NCBI RefSeq assembly: GCF_900103985.1
Contig: NZ_FNIE01000014.1
Span: forward strand, 178,588 to 242,587
From: Actinacidiphila guanduensis
Lineage (GTDB): Bacteria > Actinomycetota > Actinomycetes > Streptomycetales > Streptomycetaceae
Direction of reading: 5' to 3'
Length of the DNA: 64,000 nt
Position 1 is the stretch's first letter; the number at the start of each line of letters is the position of its first letter. The notes beneath the pieces were generated by a model. It had not been told where the DNA came from, made no database searches, and saw nothing but the letters and a program-made list of their open reading frames with translations. Of the stretch, positions 1-7,782 are shown in pieces. The translations under genes were made by a program, and so were the position numbers.

Positions 1-593
1 CGCTGCTCGCCCTCTACACCGACGGCCTGGTCGAGGACCCCTCGCGGACGATAGACGAGGGCATCGGCGCGCTGATGCGCGCGGTGGCCCGGATAGCCCC
101 GGGCGACAACCTCACCGAGGCCGTCCGCCACGCGGTGGCCGAGCTGACCCCCGAGCGGCCCCTGCTGCGCGACGACGTGACGCTGATGGTGGCCCGCATG
201 CACGGCCGCCCCGAGCACGACGCGGCCACGCTCGCGGTCCCCTCCGCCGATTTCGGCGCGGTCTCCCGGGCCCGGGACCTGACCGTCCGGCGGCTGTCCG
301 AGTGGGGCCTGGTCGACCGGGTGCACGAGGCGTCGCTGGTGGTCAGCGAGCTGGTGACGAACGCGCTGCGGCACGGCGGCCCCGATGTCACGCTGCGGCT
401 GATCAGGACCGACACCCGGCGGGTGGTGTGCGAGGTGCGCGACCACGGCAACGGCCGCCCGTGGCTGCACCGCGTGGACCCGCTGGGCGAGGGCGGCCGC
501 GGCCTGCTCCTGGTCCACAAGCTCAGCACCCGCTGGGGCGTGCGGTGGGGCGCGGAGGGGGCGAAGACGACATGGGCGGAGATCGCGGCGTGA
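1..593 (+). CDS. SpoIIE-family PP2C phosphatase with C-terminal HATPase domain (5' end outside window)
   Basis: The reading frame is already open at base 3, so the N-terminus is missing. The first residues (LLALYTDGLVE) are the late PP2C motif, and RDDVTLMVARM at about residue 58 closes the phosphatase domain. A GHKL-type ATPase follows, with an N-box ELVTNALRHGG and a glycine-rich lid at GEGGRGLLLVHKL. This architecture belongs to actinobacterial anti-anti-sigma phosphatases, which combine dephosphorylation of STAS partners with an RsbW-like anti-sigma kinase module in one protein. Partner proteins are not in the window, so the specific sigma factor is unknown. Two more proteins of this class are encoded at 33-37 kb and 42-44 kb. 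Confidence 0.9.
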   Translation, partial: LLALYTDGLVEDPSRTIDEGIGALMRAVARIAPGDNLTEAVRHAVAELTPERPLLRDDVTLMVARMHGRPEHDAATLAVPSADFGAVSRARDLTVRRLSEWGLVDRVHEASLVVSELVTNALRHGGPDVTLRLIRTDTRRVVCEVRDHGNGRPWLHRVDPLGEGGRGLLLVHKLSTRWGVRWGAEGAKTTWAEIAA

Positions 594-912
594 GCCCGCG
601 GCGCACGGGGACGGCGCGGGGCTCCCGGGCTCCCGGGGGAGGCTTCCCCCGGCCCGTACCGGTGGCCGTCGAGGCGGGCGCCTGCCACCGCACGGAGGCT
701 CCCCTGGACCGGCACCGCAGATCGGACCAGCCGCACCGGCTGAGCGACCACCGCCACGGAGACCGGCCCGGCGGCACGGCCCCAGCGACCGGCGTCACGG
801 AGCCGCGCCGGGGACCAGCCTGAGGCCCGGTGTCGAAGAACGGTGCCGGGCAGCGGCCCAGTGGCAGACCGCCGTCGGGAACCAGCACCGGAAACCGGTC
901 CGAGGGACCGCC
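594..912. other. Gene-free interval downstream of the SpoIIE-type gene
   Basis: It holds the hairpin at 633-652. Otherwise no reading frame with a credible ribosome site and no RNA motif was recognised. It separates two genes that converge here. Confidence 0.5.
633..652 (+). terminator. Hairpin terminator candidate after the SpoIIE-type gene
   Basis: Perfect 8-bp arms CCGGGGGA and TCCCCCGG enclose a GGCT loop, 40 bases after the stop at 593. There is no U-tract, as is usual for streptomycete terminators. Confidence 0.5.
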
Positions 913-2088
913 CTACAGCCACTCCCCTTCGAGGGCGGTCGCGGTGAGGCCGGGGGCGGCCGCGTAGAGCACCGTGCGGGAGCCGGGCGCGGGGGCGGTG
1001 CGGTGGGCGCGGGCGAGGATGTCGAAGACGGCGGCGCCGCCGCGGTTGCCGGTGGCGTAGCTGTCCCAGCTGTGGGCGAGCAGCCCGTCCGGCCAGGAGT
1101 CCGGCATGGTCTGCTTCATGTATTCGAGGACGCGGGTGCCGCCGGGGTGGGCGAGCAGCAGGTCGGGGTGCCAGGCCTCCTCGGGGTGGCGGCGGCGCAG
1201 CCACTCCCACATCGCGAGGACGGTGCGCTGCACGGCCCGCGGGCCGGAGCGGTCCATGACGAAGTGCACGCCGTCGGCGCGGGTGTGCAGCCGGTGCAGG
1301 TCGCTGGTGTCGTGCAGGGTGTGGTGCCAGGAGGCGTCCAGCCGCAGCGCGGCCCCCGGGCGGGGCCGCCCGGTGACGACGGCGGCGACCGCGGTGTCGG
1401 CGAAGAGCAGCCGCGTGATCAGCGACTCAAGGGTGTCGTCCAGCGGCTGGTAGGTGGTGCTCAGCGCCTCGGAGACGACGACGAGGACGGTGCGGTCGGG
1501 GTCGGCGGCGACCAGGTCGGCGGCCAGGGCGAGCGAGCGGGTGCCGGCGATGCAGGCCCACTGGCTGGCGGGCAGTAGCAGGACGTCGTCGCGCAGCGGC
1601 AGCCGGTTGGCGAGGGAGACGTCCAGGCCGGGCAGCGCGGGGGTGGTGGAATGGCTGGTGATCAGGCAGTCCACGTCGGCGGCGGTGATCCCGGCGTCCG
1701 CCAGCGCGCGGCGGGCGGCCCGCTCCCCGTACTCCTGCACGGCGGTCCACGCGGGCCCGTTGCGCTCCTCGATCGTCCGGGGGCCGGGCACGCTGTGCAG
1801 GGCGCCCACGATGCGGTCGATGTCGGCCTTGCCGAAGTCCTCGGCGGCCAGCGCGGCGCGTGCGGCGGCCTCGTCGGGCGCGCGCAGCCCGCCGTCGGCC
1901 AGCGCGGACTGCTCCGCGAGCGGCCGCATCCAGTGCCGGACGGTGATGCCGGTGCTCGCGGCTATGCCGTCGATCCGGGAGAGCCAGGGCGCACTCGGGT
2001 GCCGCACCCGTACGTCCTTGAGGATGTCCTCGGTGGTGACGGCGAACTCGCCCGCGACGACGGCCGGCGGAAACACGTAGGCAGGCAC
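913..2088 (-). CDS. Type III polyketide synthase (chalcone/stilbene synthase-like)
   Basis: A 391-residue thiolase-fold enzyme expected to decarboxylate and condense malonyl-CoA-type extenders on an acyl-CoA starter. The catalytic triad of the family is visible: Cys179 in QWACIAG, His314 in AHPGG and Asn348 in ATGNRGG. The length fits the usual 350-400 residues. The GTG start at 2088 was chosen because GAGGAGG lies six bases upstream; the longer open frame upstream has no such site. Neighbouring residues of the triad differ from the plant and RppA-type consensus (for example CIAG rather than CFAG, and GNRGG rather than GN.SS), so the product cannot be predicted. A KAS III-like ketosynthase is the alternative but fits the HPGG motif less well. 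The gene is divergent from an MDR reductase. Confidence 0.8.
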   Translation of the reverse strand: MPAYVFPPAVVAGEFAVTTEDILKDVRVRHPSAPWLSRIDGIAASTGITVRHWMRPLAEQSALADGGLRAPDEAAARAALAAEDFGKADIDRIVGALHSVPGPRTIEERNGPAWTAVQEYGERAARRALADAGITAADVDCLITSHSTTPALPGLDVSLANRLPLRDDVLLLPASQWACIAGTRSLALAADLVAADPDRTVLVVVSEALSTTYQPLDDTLESLITRLLFADTAVAAVVTGRPRPGAALRLDASWHHTLHDTSDLHRLHTRADGVHFVMDRSGPRAVQRTVLAMWEWLRRRHPEEAWHPDLLLAHPGGTRVLEYMKQTMPDSWPDGLLAHSWDSYATGNRGGAAVFDILARAHRTAPAPGSRTVLYAAAPGLTATALEGEWL

Positions 2089-2437
2089 GGGGCCCTCCTC
2101 AAAACGACGGTGGTGGACGTCCGTGTGACGGCGGGGGACCCATGGCTCCGCGGCCGCTCTTGCATTGTGTCCCACGAGAACACCAATCGGCGTGAAAAGT
2201 GACAGAACTGACACGCCACCTCTTTTGCTGATCTTCCGCCCTTGCTCGTTTCCGGGCGCGATCCGAGCCGCAGGCTCACGGGCATCCCCCCGGGGAAGCG
2301 GTCGGGCCCGGGGCGTGCACTCGCGGGCACCCTTGTGTCCGGGGCCGGGCTTGACCCTGACGTGCGGGGCAGGGCTTACGGTCCCCCCGTCCCGCGGCCG
2401 CTGCCGCCGCCCCCAACTCCCCTGCTGGAGTCCGCAC
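2089..2437. other. Divergent control region between the polyketide synthase and the MDR reductase
   Basis: About 350 bases without a gene. An A/T-richer patch near 2180-2230 contains the closely spaced direct repeat TGACAgaacTGACA (about 2200-2213). It may hold promoters for both genes, but no consensus pair could be fixed with confidence. Confidence 0.4.
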
Positions 2438-3469
2438 ATGACGCTGCCGCCGTCCCTGCCCGCCCTGTCGCGCGAGGTGCGTCTCGTCGCCCGCCCCCGG
2501 GCCCTGCCCGCGCCCGAGCACTTCGCCGTGGCCGAGGTGCCGCTGCAGGGCCCCGCACCCGGCCACGTCCTGGTCAGGAACCGCTACTTCCTCGTCTTCC
2601 CCGGCCTGCGCACGCTGATGGGCGAGGAGAGCGCCGGGGTGCCGCTGCCGCCGCTGCGCCCGGGCGACACCGTGTTCGGTCCCGCGGTGGGCGAGGTGGT
2701 GGTGGCGCCGCCGGGCGGCCAACTGCGCGCCGGGGACCGGGTGATGCACCTGCGCGGCTGGCGGGAGTACGCCGAGGTGGCCGCCGGGGAGTGCGTGCCG
2801 CTCGGCGGCGAACTTCCCGAAGTGGCGTACCTCAACCAGGGCGTGGCCGCGTACGGCGCGCTGACCCGGCTGGCCGCCGTACGGACCGGCGATGTGGTCC
2901 TGGTCACGGGGGCCGCCGGCGCGGTGGGCTCGATGGCCGGGCAGATCGCGCGACTGCTGGGCGCGGGGCGGGTGATCGGGACGACGGGTTCGCCGCGCAA
3001 GGCCGAGCGGCTGACCGGGGAACTCGGCTACGACGCCGTCGTCCTGCGCGGCTCGGGCTCCTTCGCGGACCGGCTGACCGAGGCGGCACCCGACGGCATC
3101 GACGTCCTGCTCGACACCGTGGCGGGCGAACAGCTGACCGCCGCGGTCGCCGCGGCCCGGCCGGGCGCCCGTTTCGCCCTGGTCGGCGCCCTGTCGGGCC
3201 AGCTCTCCGCCCGGCGCGCGGGCGGCAGCGCCCCCACCACGCTCGACGCGTACCGCCTCGTCATCCAGGGCGTCTCCCTGCGCGGCTACCGCGGCACGGA
3301 CCACCCCGACGTCCCCGCCGAATGGACCCGCCACCTCGCCACCTGGCTCCGCACGAAGGCGATCACTTTCCCCCACACCCTGATCCCGGGCCTCACCGAC
3401 GCCCCTCAGGCGCTCCAAGACCTCCTCAAGGGCGCCCACTTCGGCCCGGTGATCGTCCAACTGCCGTAA
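2438..3469 (+). CDS. MDR-superfamily NADP-dependent oxidoreductase (PTGR/CurA-like)
   Basis: A 343-residue zinc-independent medium-chain reductase. A GroES-like N-terminal half is followed by a Rossmann fold whose nucleotide motif reads VTGAAGAVGSMAGQIA near residue 155. PGARFALVGALSGQ and the C-terminal GLTDAPQALQDLLKG segment are typical of the leukotriene B4 dehydrogenase / prostaglandin reductase branch, which reduces alpha,beta-unsaturated carbonyls with NADPH. The ATG at 2438 is preceded by GGAG; the longer open frame upstream would run through the divergent promoter region. Being divergent from a type III polyketide synthase, it could reduce an enone product of that enzyme, but this is only inference from position. 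Confidence 0.85.
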   Translation: MTLPPSLPALSREVRLVARPRALPAPEHFAVAEVPLQGPAPGHVLVRNRYFLVFPGLRTLMGEESAGVPLPPLRPGDTVFGPAVGEVVVAPPGGQLRAGDRVMHLRGWREYAEVAAGECVPLGGELPEVAYLNQGVAAYGALTRLAAVRTGDVVLVTGAAGAVGSMAGQIARLLGAGRVIGTTGSPRKAERLTGELGYDAVVLRGSGSFADRLTEAAPDGIDVLLDTVAGEQLTAAVAAARPGARFALVGALSGQLSARRAGGSAPTTLDAYRLVIQGVSLRGYRGTDHPDVPAEWTRHLATWLRTKAITFPHTLIPGLTDAPQALQDLLKGAHFGPVIVQLP

Positions 3470-3587
3470 GGATCGCGGACGCTGGGAAGCCTGCTGGTCC
3501 GCACCGAGAAGGTCTTGGGGCGCCGCGAGATGACGTGGAGCCCTGCCCCGGGCGTAACTTGGGGCCTCGGGGAGCGGGGAGGGGATC

Positions 3588-3980
3588 GTGCGGATCGGTG
3601 AGGCGGCTGCCGCGGCGGGGACGACGGCCAGGGCGCTGCGGTACTACGAGCAGCGCGGGCTGCTCGCGGCGCCGGCGCGGTCGGCGTCCGGGCAACGCGA
3701 GTACGGGGAGGGCGAGGTGGCCCGCGTGCGGGTCATCCGCGACATGCTCGCGCTGGGCTTCACGGTCACGGACCTGTGCTCCTGCGCCGACCGGCTCCAC
3801 CTGCTGGAGCGGGATCCCGCCCCCCGCTGCGGCTCCGTCGATCCCGCGGACCCCGCCTCCGGCGTGGTGGGCCGTCGCCTTGCCGCCCTGGACGCCGAGA
3901 TCACCCGGCTGACCGCCCTGCGCGAGAACCTCGCCCGCCGCGCCTCGGGCGAGCCCGCGGACCGCACGGCGGCGCCGTAA
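3588..3980 (+). CDS. MerR-family transcriptional regulator
   Basis: A 130-residue protein starting with the winged-helix signature MRIGEAAAAAG and RALRYYEQRGLL (residues 15-26), followed by the dimerisation helix. MerR proteins twist promoters with long spacers on effector binding. Cys63, Cys65 and Cys80 sit in the effector part; they do not form the four-cysteine SoxR cluster, so a metal or thiol signal is possible but not shown. The GTG at 3588 has GGGGAGGGG upstream. No cognate target is obvious: the gene before is an MDR reductase on the same strand, 118 bases away. Confidence 0.88.
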   Translation: MRIGEAAAAAGTTARALRYYEQRGLLAAPARSASGQREYGEGEVARVRVIRDMLALGFTVTDLCSCADRLHLLERDPAPRCGSVDPADPASGVVGRRLAALDAEITRLTALRENLARRASGEPADRTAAP

Positions 3981-4092
3981 CCGTACGGGGCGGGCCGGCA
4001 CCGCGCCGGCGCGGCCGACGTACGGACCCCGCTGCAACCGCGACGCGGAACCCAGCGGCCCGTACCGTTCGCCTCTGCCGTCCTGCCCGCTC

Positions 4093-5049
4093 TCACCGGC
4101 CTGCGGGCATGCCGGTGGCGGATACGGGGGCGGCGAGGTGGGCGTCGAAGAAGGCGCCGAGGGCCGAAGCGGCCTGGTCGACGTAGCGCGGCACGTCGTA
4201 CAGGTCGTAGTGGCCGGCGCCTTCCACGACCCGCAGGCTCTTGTCGCAATCGGCCCGCCGGAACAGCTCGTATCCGTCGCGGTAGGACCCGAAGCTGCCG
4301 ACCCGGTCGCCCACGACGACCTGTAGGGGCTGGGTCAGCAGCTCCTCGACCAGGTGGAAGGCGTCGAAGGCGATCACCGGGGCGACGCTGACGAACCGCA
4401 ATCGGTTGGCCGAGCGCGGGTGCTCACCGCGGGGTGTGCGGTAGTAGTCCACTGCTTCGAGCACATCGGCGTCGGTGATTCCGGCCGCGCGTGCCTCCTC
4501 GGGGCTGTCGGGGACCCATGGGCGGATCCCGGGCTGTCCGCCGCGGGCCTCGATCGTGCGCTGCCGGCCGACCTCCTCCAGCAGCCGTACCGTGTTCTCG
4601 CGGCTGCCCGCGCCCTCTCGCCGGGCCCGGCCGATGCTGATCGGCGCCACCACGCCCACCGCGGCGATGCGATGGTCGGTCATGGCCGCGTTGACCGCGT
4701 ATCCCCCACCCGCGCAGACGCCCAGCACGCCGATCCGCTCCTCGTCGACGTACCCGAGCGTGGTCAGATGGTCGACCGCGCACCGGATGTCCTCCACCCG
4801 CGAGGCGGGCTCCTCCAGGTGGCGGGGCTCACCGCCGCTCTCCCCCTGGTAGGAGGCGTCGAAGGCGAGGGCGACGTACCCGCGCCGCGCCATCTCGGCC
4901 GCGTACAGCCCCGCGGTCTGCTCCTTGACGCCGTTCCCGGGATGGACGCAGACGACGGCGGCGTAGGTCCCGGCCGGATCGAAGCCGGCAGGCAGGTGGA
5001 GGATGCCGGCGATCTCAAGGTGCCGGTTGGGGAAGGTGATCGTTTCCAT
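4093..5049 (-). CDS. Alpha/beta hydrolase with cysteine nucleophile (dienelactone hydrolase/YcjY-like)
   Basis: A 318-residue soluble hydrolase. The oxyanion-side strand gives VVCVHPGNGVK, the nucleophile elbow is GVCAGGGY with Cys112 in the usual serine place, an acid lies in VVVGDRVGSF, and the catalytic histidine is in EGAGHYDLYD. A Cys in the elbow is a hallmark of dienelactone hydrolases, so a lactone or strained ester is more likely than a simple ester, but the substrate is unknown. The ATG at 5049 is preceded by GGATGAAGG. The gene is divergent from an AraC-type regulator 73 bases away, an arrangement that usually means the regulator controls the enzyme. Confidence 0.82.
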   Translation of the reverse strand: METITFPNRHLEIAGILHLPAGFDPAGTYAAVVCVHPGNGVKEQTAGLYAAEMARRGYVALAFDASYQGESGGEPRHLEEPASRVEDIRCAVDHLTTLGYVDEERIGVLGVCAGGGYAVNAAMTDHRIAAVGVVAPISIGRARREGAGSRENTVRLLEEVGRQRTIEARGGQPGIRPWVPDSPEEARAAGITDADVLEAVDYYRTPRGEHPRSANRLRFVSVAPVIAFDAFHLVEELLTQPLQVVVGDRVGSFGSYRDGYELFRRADCDKSLRVVEGAGHYDLYDVPRYVDQAASALGAFFDAHLAAPVSATGMPAGR

Positions 5050-5087
5050 GCCTTCATCCTGATCACCGGCCACGGGACTTTGAATGC

Positions 5088-5116
5088 TTGCCCGTGCCCC
5101 GTTGTTGTTCGAGAAT
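5088..5116 (+). promoter_or_regulatory. Promoter of the AraC gene, likely leaderless
   Basis: TTGCCC (5088-5093), 17-base spacer, GAGAAT (5111-5116), then exactly six bases to ATG 5123. The spacing puts the transcription start on or next to the start codon. The hydrolase gene starts on the other strand at 5049, so its promoter must overlap this region. Confidence 0.45.
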
Positions 5117-5122
5117 CCCACC

Positions 5123-6085
5123 ATGGCGCGTGACCCCGTCTCCGAAGTGCTCGATCTTGTCGACGCGCGCTGCGTGATCACCGGCGGTCTGCGGGCGGGC
5201 GGGCAGTGGTGGCACCGCTCGCGACCCGGCGCGGCGGTCAAGATCGACGCCGTGGTGAGCGGCTCGTGCCGGCTGATCGCCGACGATCGGGCGCCCCTGC
5301 TACTCGGCCCGGGGGACGCCGCCGTGCTCTGCGGCGTCGACACCGCCGTCCTGTGCAGCGATCCGGGCCCGGACCCCCAAGCGGGCCCTCACATGGATCA
5401 GGAGCCGACGCGGGAGACGGGCTTCTTCTCGCGCATCGGCGCGGGCGAGCCCGAGGTGGTCGTCATCGGCGGACACGTCGAGCTCGACCCGGCGTCGGCG
5501 GACCTGTTCACGTCGGCGCTTCCGCCCGTCCTCCACGCACCGGCCGCGGACGCCGAAGCGGCCGGGATGCGGCGCCTGCTGGAGCGGATCGTCGAGGAGA
5601 ACGACACCGACCGCGCCGGGGCCCGCTTCGCCGCCGACCAGTACGCCCAGCTCCTGCTCCTCGAAGCACTCCGCACCGTGCTGCGGCACGAAGCGGCCGC
5701 CCCGCCCGGCTGGCTGCGCCTGCTGACGGACCCCCGGCTGCGCCCCGCGGTCCGCCTCATGCACGCCGATCCCGGCCGCGCCTGGCAGCTTCCCGAACTC
5801 GCCGCCGCCGCGCACATGTCCCGCAGCCACTTCGCCCGCCGGTTCGCGCACGTGTCGGGGCAACCGCCCCTGACGTACCTGTCCCACTGGCGCGTCCGGC
5901 TCGCCCAACGCGCCCTGCGGACGTCCGACACCACCGTCGCGGCACTGGCACAGCAGCTCGGCTACGCATCCGAGAGCTCGTTCAGCCACGCCTTCACCCG
6001 CGTGACCGGCACCTCCCCGTCCCGCTACCGGCGCGGCGCCGCACCTCGGAACGGTCCCCGACCCGGTGGCCCGCCCCAGGACTGA
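5123..6085 (+). CDS. AraC-family transcriptional regulator with cupin N-terminal domain
   Basis: A 320-residue regulator. The N-terminal part (ITGGLRAGGQWW through LGPGDAAVLCG) looks like the cupin-type sensor of the AraC_binding_2/cupin_6 group. The C-terminal third carries both helix-turn-helix units: LPELAAAAHMSRSHFARRF and VAALAQQLGYASESSFSHAF, the latter followed by the usual PSRYRR tail. ATG 5123 is preferred over ATG 5084 because it sits six bases after a -10-like hexamer and the extra residues have no domain content. It probably controls the divergent Cys-nucleophile hydrolase; the effector is unknown. Confidence 0.88.
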   Translation: MARDPVSEVLDLVDARCVITGGLRAGGQWWHRSRPGAAVKIDAVVSGSCRLIADDRAPLLLGPGDAAVLCGVDTAVLCSDPGPDPQAGPHMDQEPTRETGFFSRIGAGEPEVVVIGGHVELDPASADLFTSALPPVLHAPAADAEAAGMRRLLERIVEENDTDRAGARFAADQYAQLLLLEALRTVLRHEAAAPPGWLRLLTDPRLRPAVRLMHADPGRAWQLPELAAAAHMSRSHFARRFAHVSGQPPLTYLSHWRVRLAQRALRTSDTTVAALAQQLGYASESSFSHAFTRVTGTSPSRYRRGAAPRNGPRPGGPPQD

Positions 6086-6265
6086 AACCGAGCTGCCCGG
6101 CGCCCGTGCGCACGGCGGACACGGCCGGGGAAGCCGTGACGAGCCGCCCGGCACCGCCTCGTCCCCACCCGCAACGCCGCTCCAATACCCCCGGCCGATC
6201 TGCCCGTTCGGATCCGGAGACCGTGCACTTTTGGTCTGCGTGGCTCAACTCCGCTCCCCTGCTGC

Positions 6266-6283
6266 CCCTGCCAACTGGCAGGG
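6266..6283 (+). terminator. Hairpin between the AraC gene and the phytase-like gene
   Basis: Perfect 7-bp arms CCCTGCC and GGCAGGG with loop AACT, about 180 bases after the AraC stop and 95 bases before the next start. It could be a late terminator or a leader hairpin of the next gene. Confidence 0.35.
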
Positions 6284-6378
6284 TGGCCGTACAAAGTCCA
6301 CACCCGCGTGAGCGGCCCGCGCCCCACCCGAGGTGGGGAGCGGCACACGGGTGACGTCAACTGCCGCCTGGAGTACGT

Positions 6379-7530
6379 GTGTCCACATCCGTCACCCCGT
6401 CCGTGCCGGCCCGGCGGCGCTCGCGTGCCTGGCTCGGCGTCCTCGCGACCGCCGCCGGCTCGCTCGCCCTGGCGGCCGGGCCCGCGCACGCCGCCGCTCC
6501 CGCCGGCCACCACCCGGCGCCCCAGGGGCCGTTGGCCTGCGGACGGGCCGGGTGGGTGGACGGCTACAGCGACGCGCTGGACAAGACGTCCGCCTACGGG
6601 CTCGGCGTCGGCGACCTGTCCGCGCTGACGTGGGACGCCCGCCGGGGCGCGTACGCGGCGATCGTCGACCACGCCACCGGCGAGCAGGCGCGGTTGTGGT
6701 TCATCGCCGACCCCGCGAAGCCGCGCATCACCGGCACCCTGGTGCTGCGCAAGCCGGACGGCACCCCGTACGACGACACCGACTTCGACGGCGAGGGCCT
6801 GGCCGTCCTGCCCGACGGCGACTACCTGGTCAGTTCCGAAGTCGAGCCCTCCGTACGGGTCTTCGACCGCCAGGGCGTGCAGCAGGCCGAACTGGCCGTG
6901 CCCGCCCGCTTCCGCGTCGCGCCCGCCGGCGAGGCCACCGCGAACGCCACCCTGGAGGGCCTGAGCGTCTCGCCGGACGGCCGCTACGTGTACGCCGCCA
7001 TGGAGGGCGTCCTGTCCGGCGACGTGGCCCCGGGCGGCAGCGCCGACGACCGCCGCATCCTCGTCTACCGCGCCTCCGGGCGGCACGGCTACACCCTGGT
7101 CAAGGAGATCGGCTACCAGGTGGACCCGGGCAACCGCATCTCGGAGGTCGCCGCCTACGGCCGCAGCGGGCTGCTCGTCCTGGAGGCCGCCTTCATACCC
7201 GGCACCGGCAACACGATCAAGGTCTACGGCGTGCCCGACGCCCGCGGCGCCGCCGACGTGACCGCCGTGCCCGACCTCGGCACGGCCCCCGCGGGCGTCC
7301 TCGCCCGCAAGGTCCTCACCGTGGACGTCGACGCCTGCCCCTCACTCGGCGCGGTCGCCAAGGAGCCCCAGGCCAACCCGCTGATGGACAACTACGAGGG
7401 CATGGCGATCGCCCCCGGCCCGCAGCCGCTCGGCCTGGCCCAGGTGGTGCTGGTCAGCGACGACAACTCCAACGCCACCCAGACCACCCGCCTGCTCCGC
7501 CTCACCGCCCGCCTCCCCGGAGCCCGTTGA
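6379..7530 (+). CDS. Secreted esterase-like activity of phytase family protein
   Basis: A 383-residue exported protein. Arginines, a hydrophobic stretch (WLGVLATAAGSLALAAG) and AHAAA form a clear Sec signal peptide with cleavage near residue 38. The mature part is a beta-propeller-like chain with FDGEGLAVLPDGDYLVSSE, LEGLSVSPDGRYVYAAMEG and NYEGMAIAPG, which are the repeated 'EG..' strand motifs of the PF13449 phytase-like esterase family. The likely role is hydrolysis of an ester or phosphoester outside the cell, but catalysis is unproven for most members. The GTG start has GGAG four bases upstream. It is a single-gene unit ending in a strong hairpin. Confidence 0.8.
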   Translation: MSTSVTPSVPARRRSRAWLGVLATAAGSLALAAGPAHAAAPAGHHPAPQGPLACGRAGWVDGYSDALDKTSAYGLGVGDLSALTWDARRGAYAAIVDHATGEQARLWFIADPAKPRITGTLVLRKPDGTPYDDTDFDGEGLAVLPDGDYLVSSEVEPSVRVFDRQGVQQAELAVPARFRVAPAGEATANATLEGLSVSPDGRYVYAAMEGVLSGDVAPGGSADDRRILVYRASGRHGYTLVKEIGYQVDPGNRISEVAAYGRSGLLVLEAAFIPGTGNTIKVYGVPDARGAADVTAVPDLGTAPAGVLARKVLTVDVDACPSLGAVAKEPQANPLMDNYEGMAIAPGPQPLGLAQVVLVSDDNSNATQTTRLLRLTARLPGAR

Positions 7531-7549
7531 CGGCTCCCGCCCCGAAACC

Positions 7550-7589
7550 CCGCGGCACGGCGCTTCTTTGGGGGAGTGCCGTGCCGCGG
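7550..7589 (+). terminator. Strong hairpin terminator after the phytase-like gene
   Basis: A perfect 12-bp inverted repeat, CCGCGGCACGGC (7550-7561) and GCCGTGCCGCGG (7578-7589), with a 16-base loop, starts 20 bases after the stop. Confidence 0.75.
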
Positions 7590-7782
7590 CCCTGCACCGG
7601 ACCGGTCACGCGTGCCCGATGCCGGGGCGGCGAATAAGCGGTGGCCCCGCGGCCCGCGGCTCTGCCAGGGTGTCGGCCATGAACCACTGTGGCCACCTCC
7701 CCGTTCGACCGGTTCGTCCGCATCGTGCGGAGCATCACGCGGGGAGGAGAGCCGCCGCCGCGGCGGCCGGGCGCCCCCGGTC

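Noticed and set aside
14..1210. Long minus-strand frame antisense to the SpoIIE-type gene and polyketide synthase end
   Set aside because: Arg/Pro/Ser-rich translation typical of a GC-shadow frame; the other strand carries recognisable domains.
913..3469. A full biosynthetic gene cluster around the type III PKS
   Set aside because: Only one divergent reductase is plausible; flanking genes are regulators and unrelated hydrolases, so a cluster cannot be claimed.
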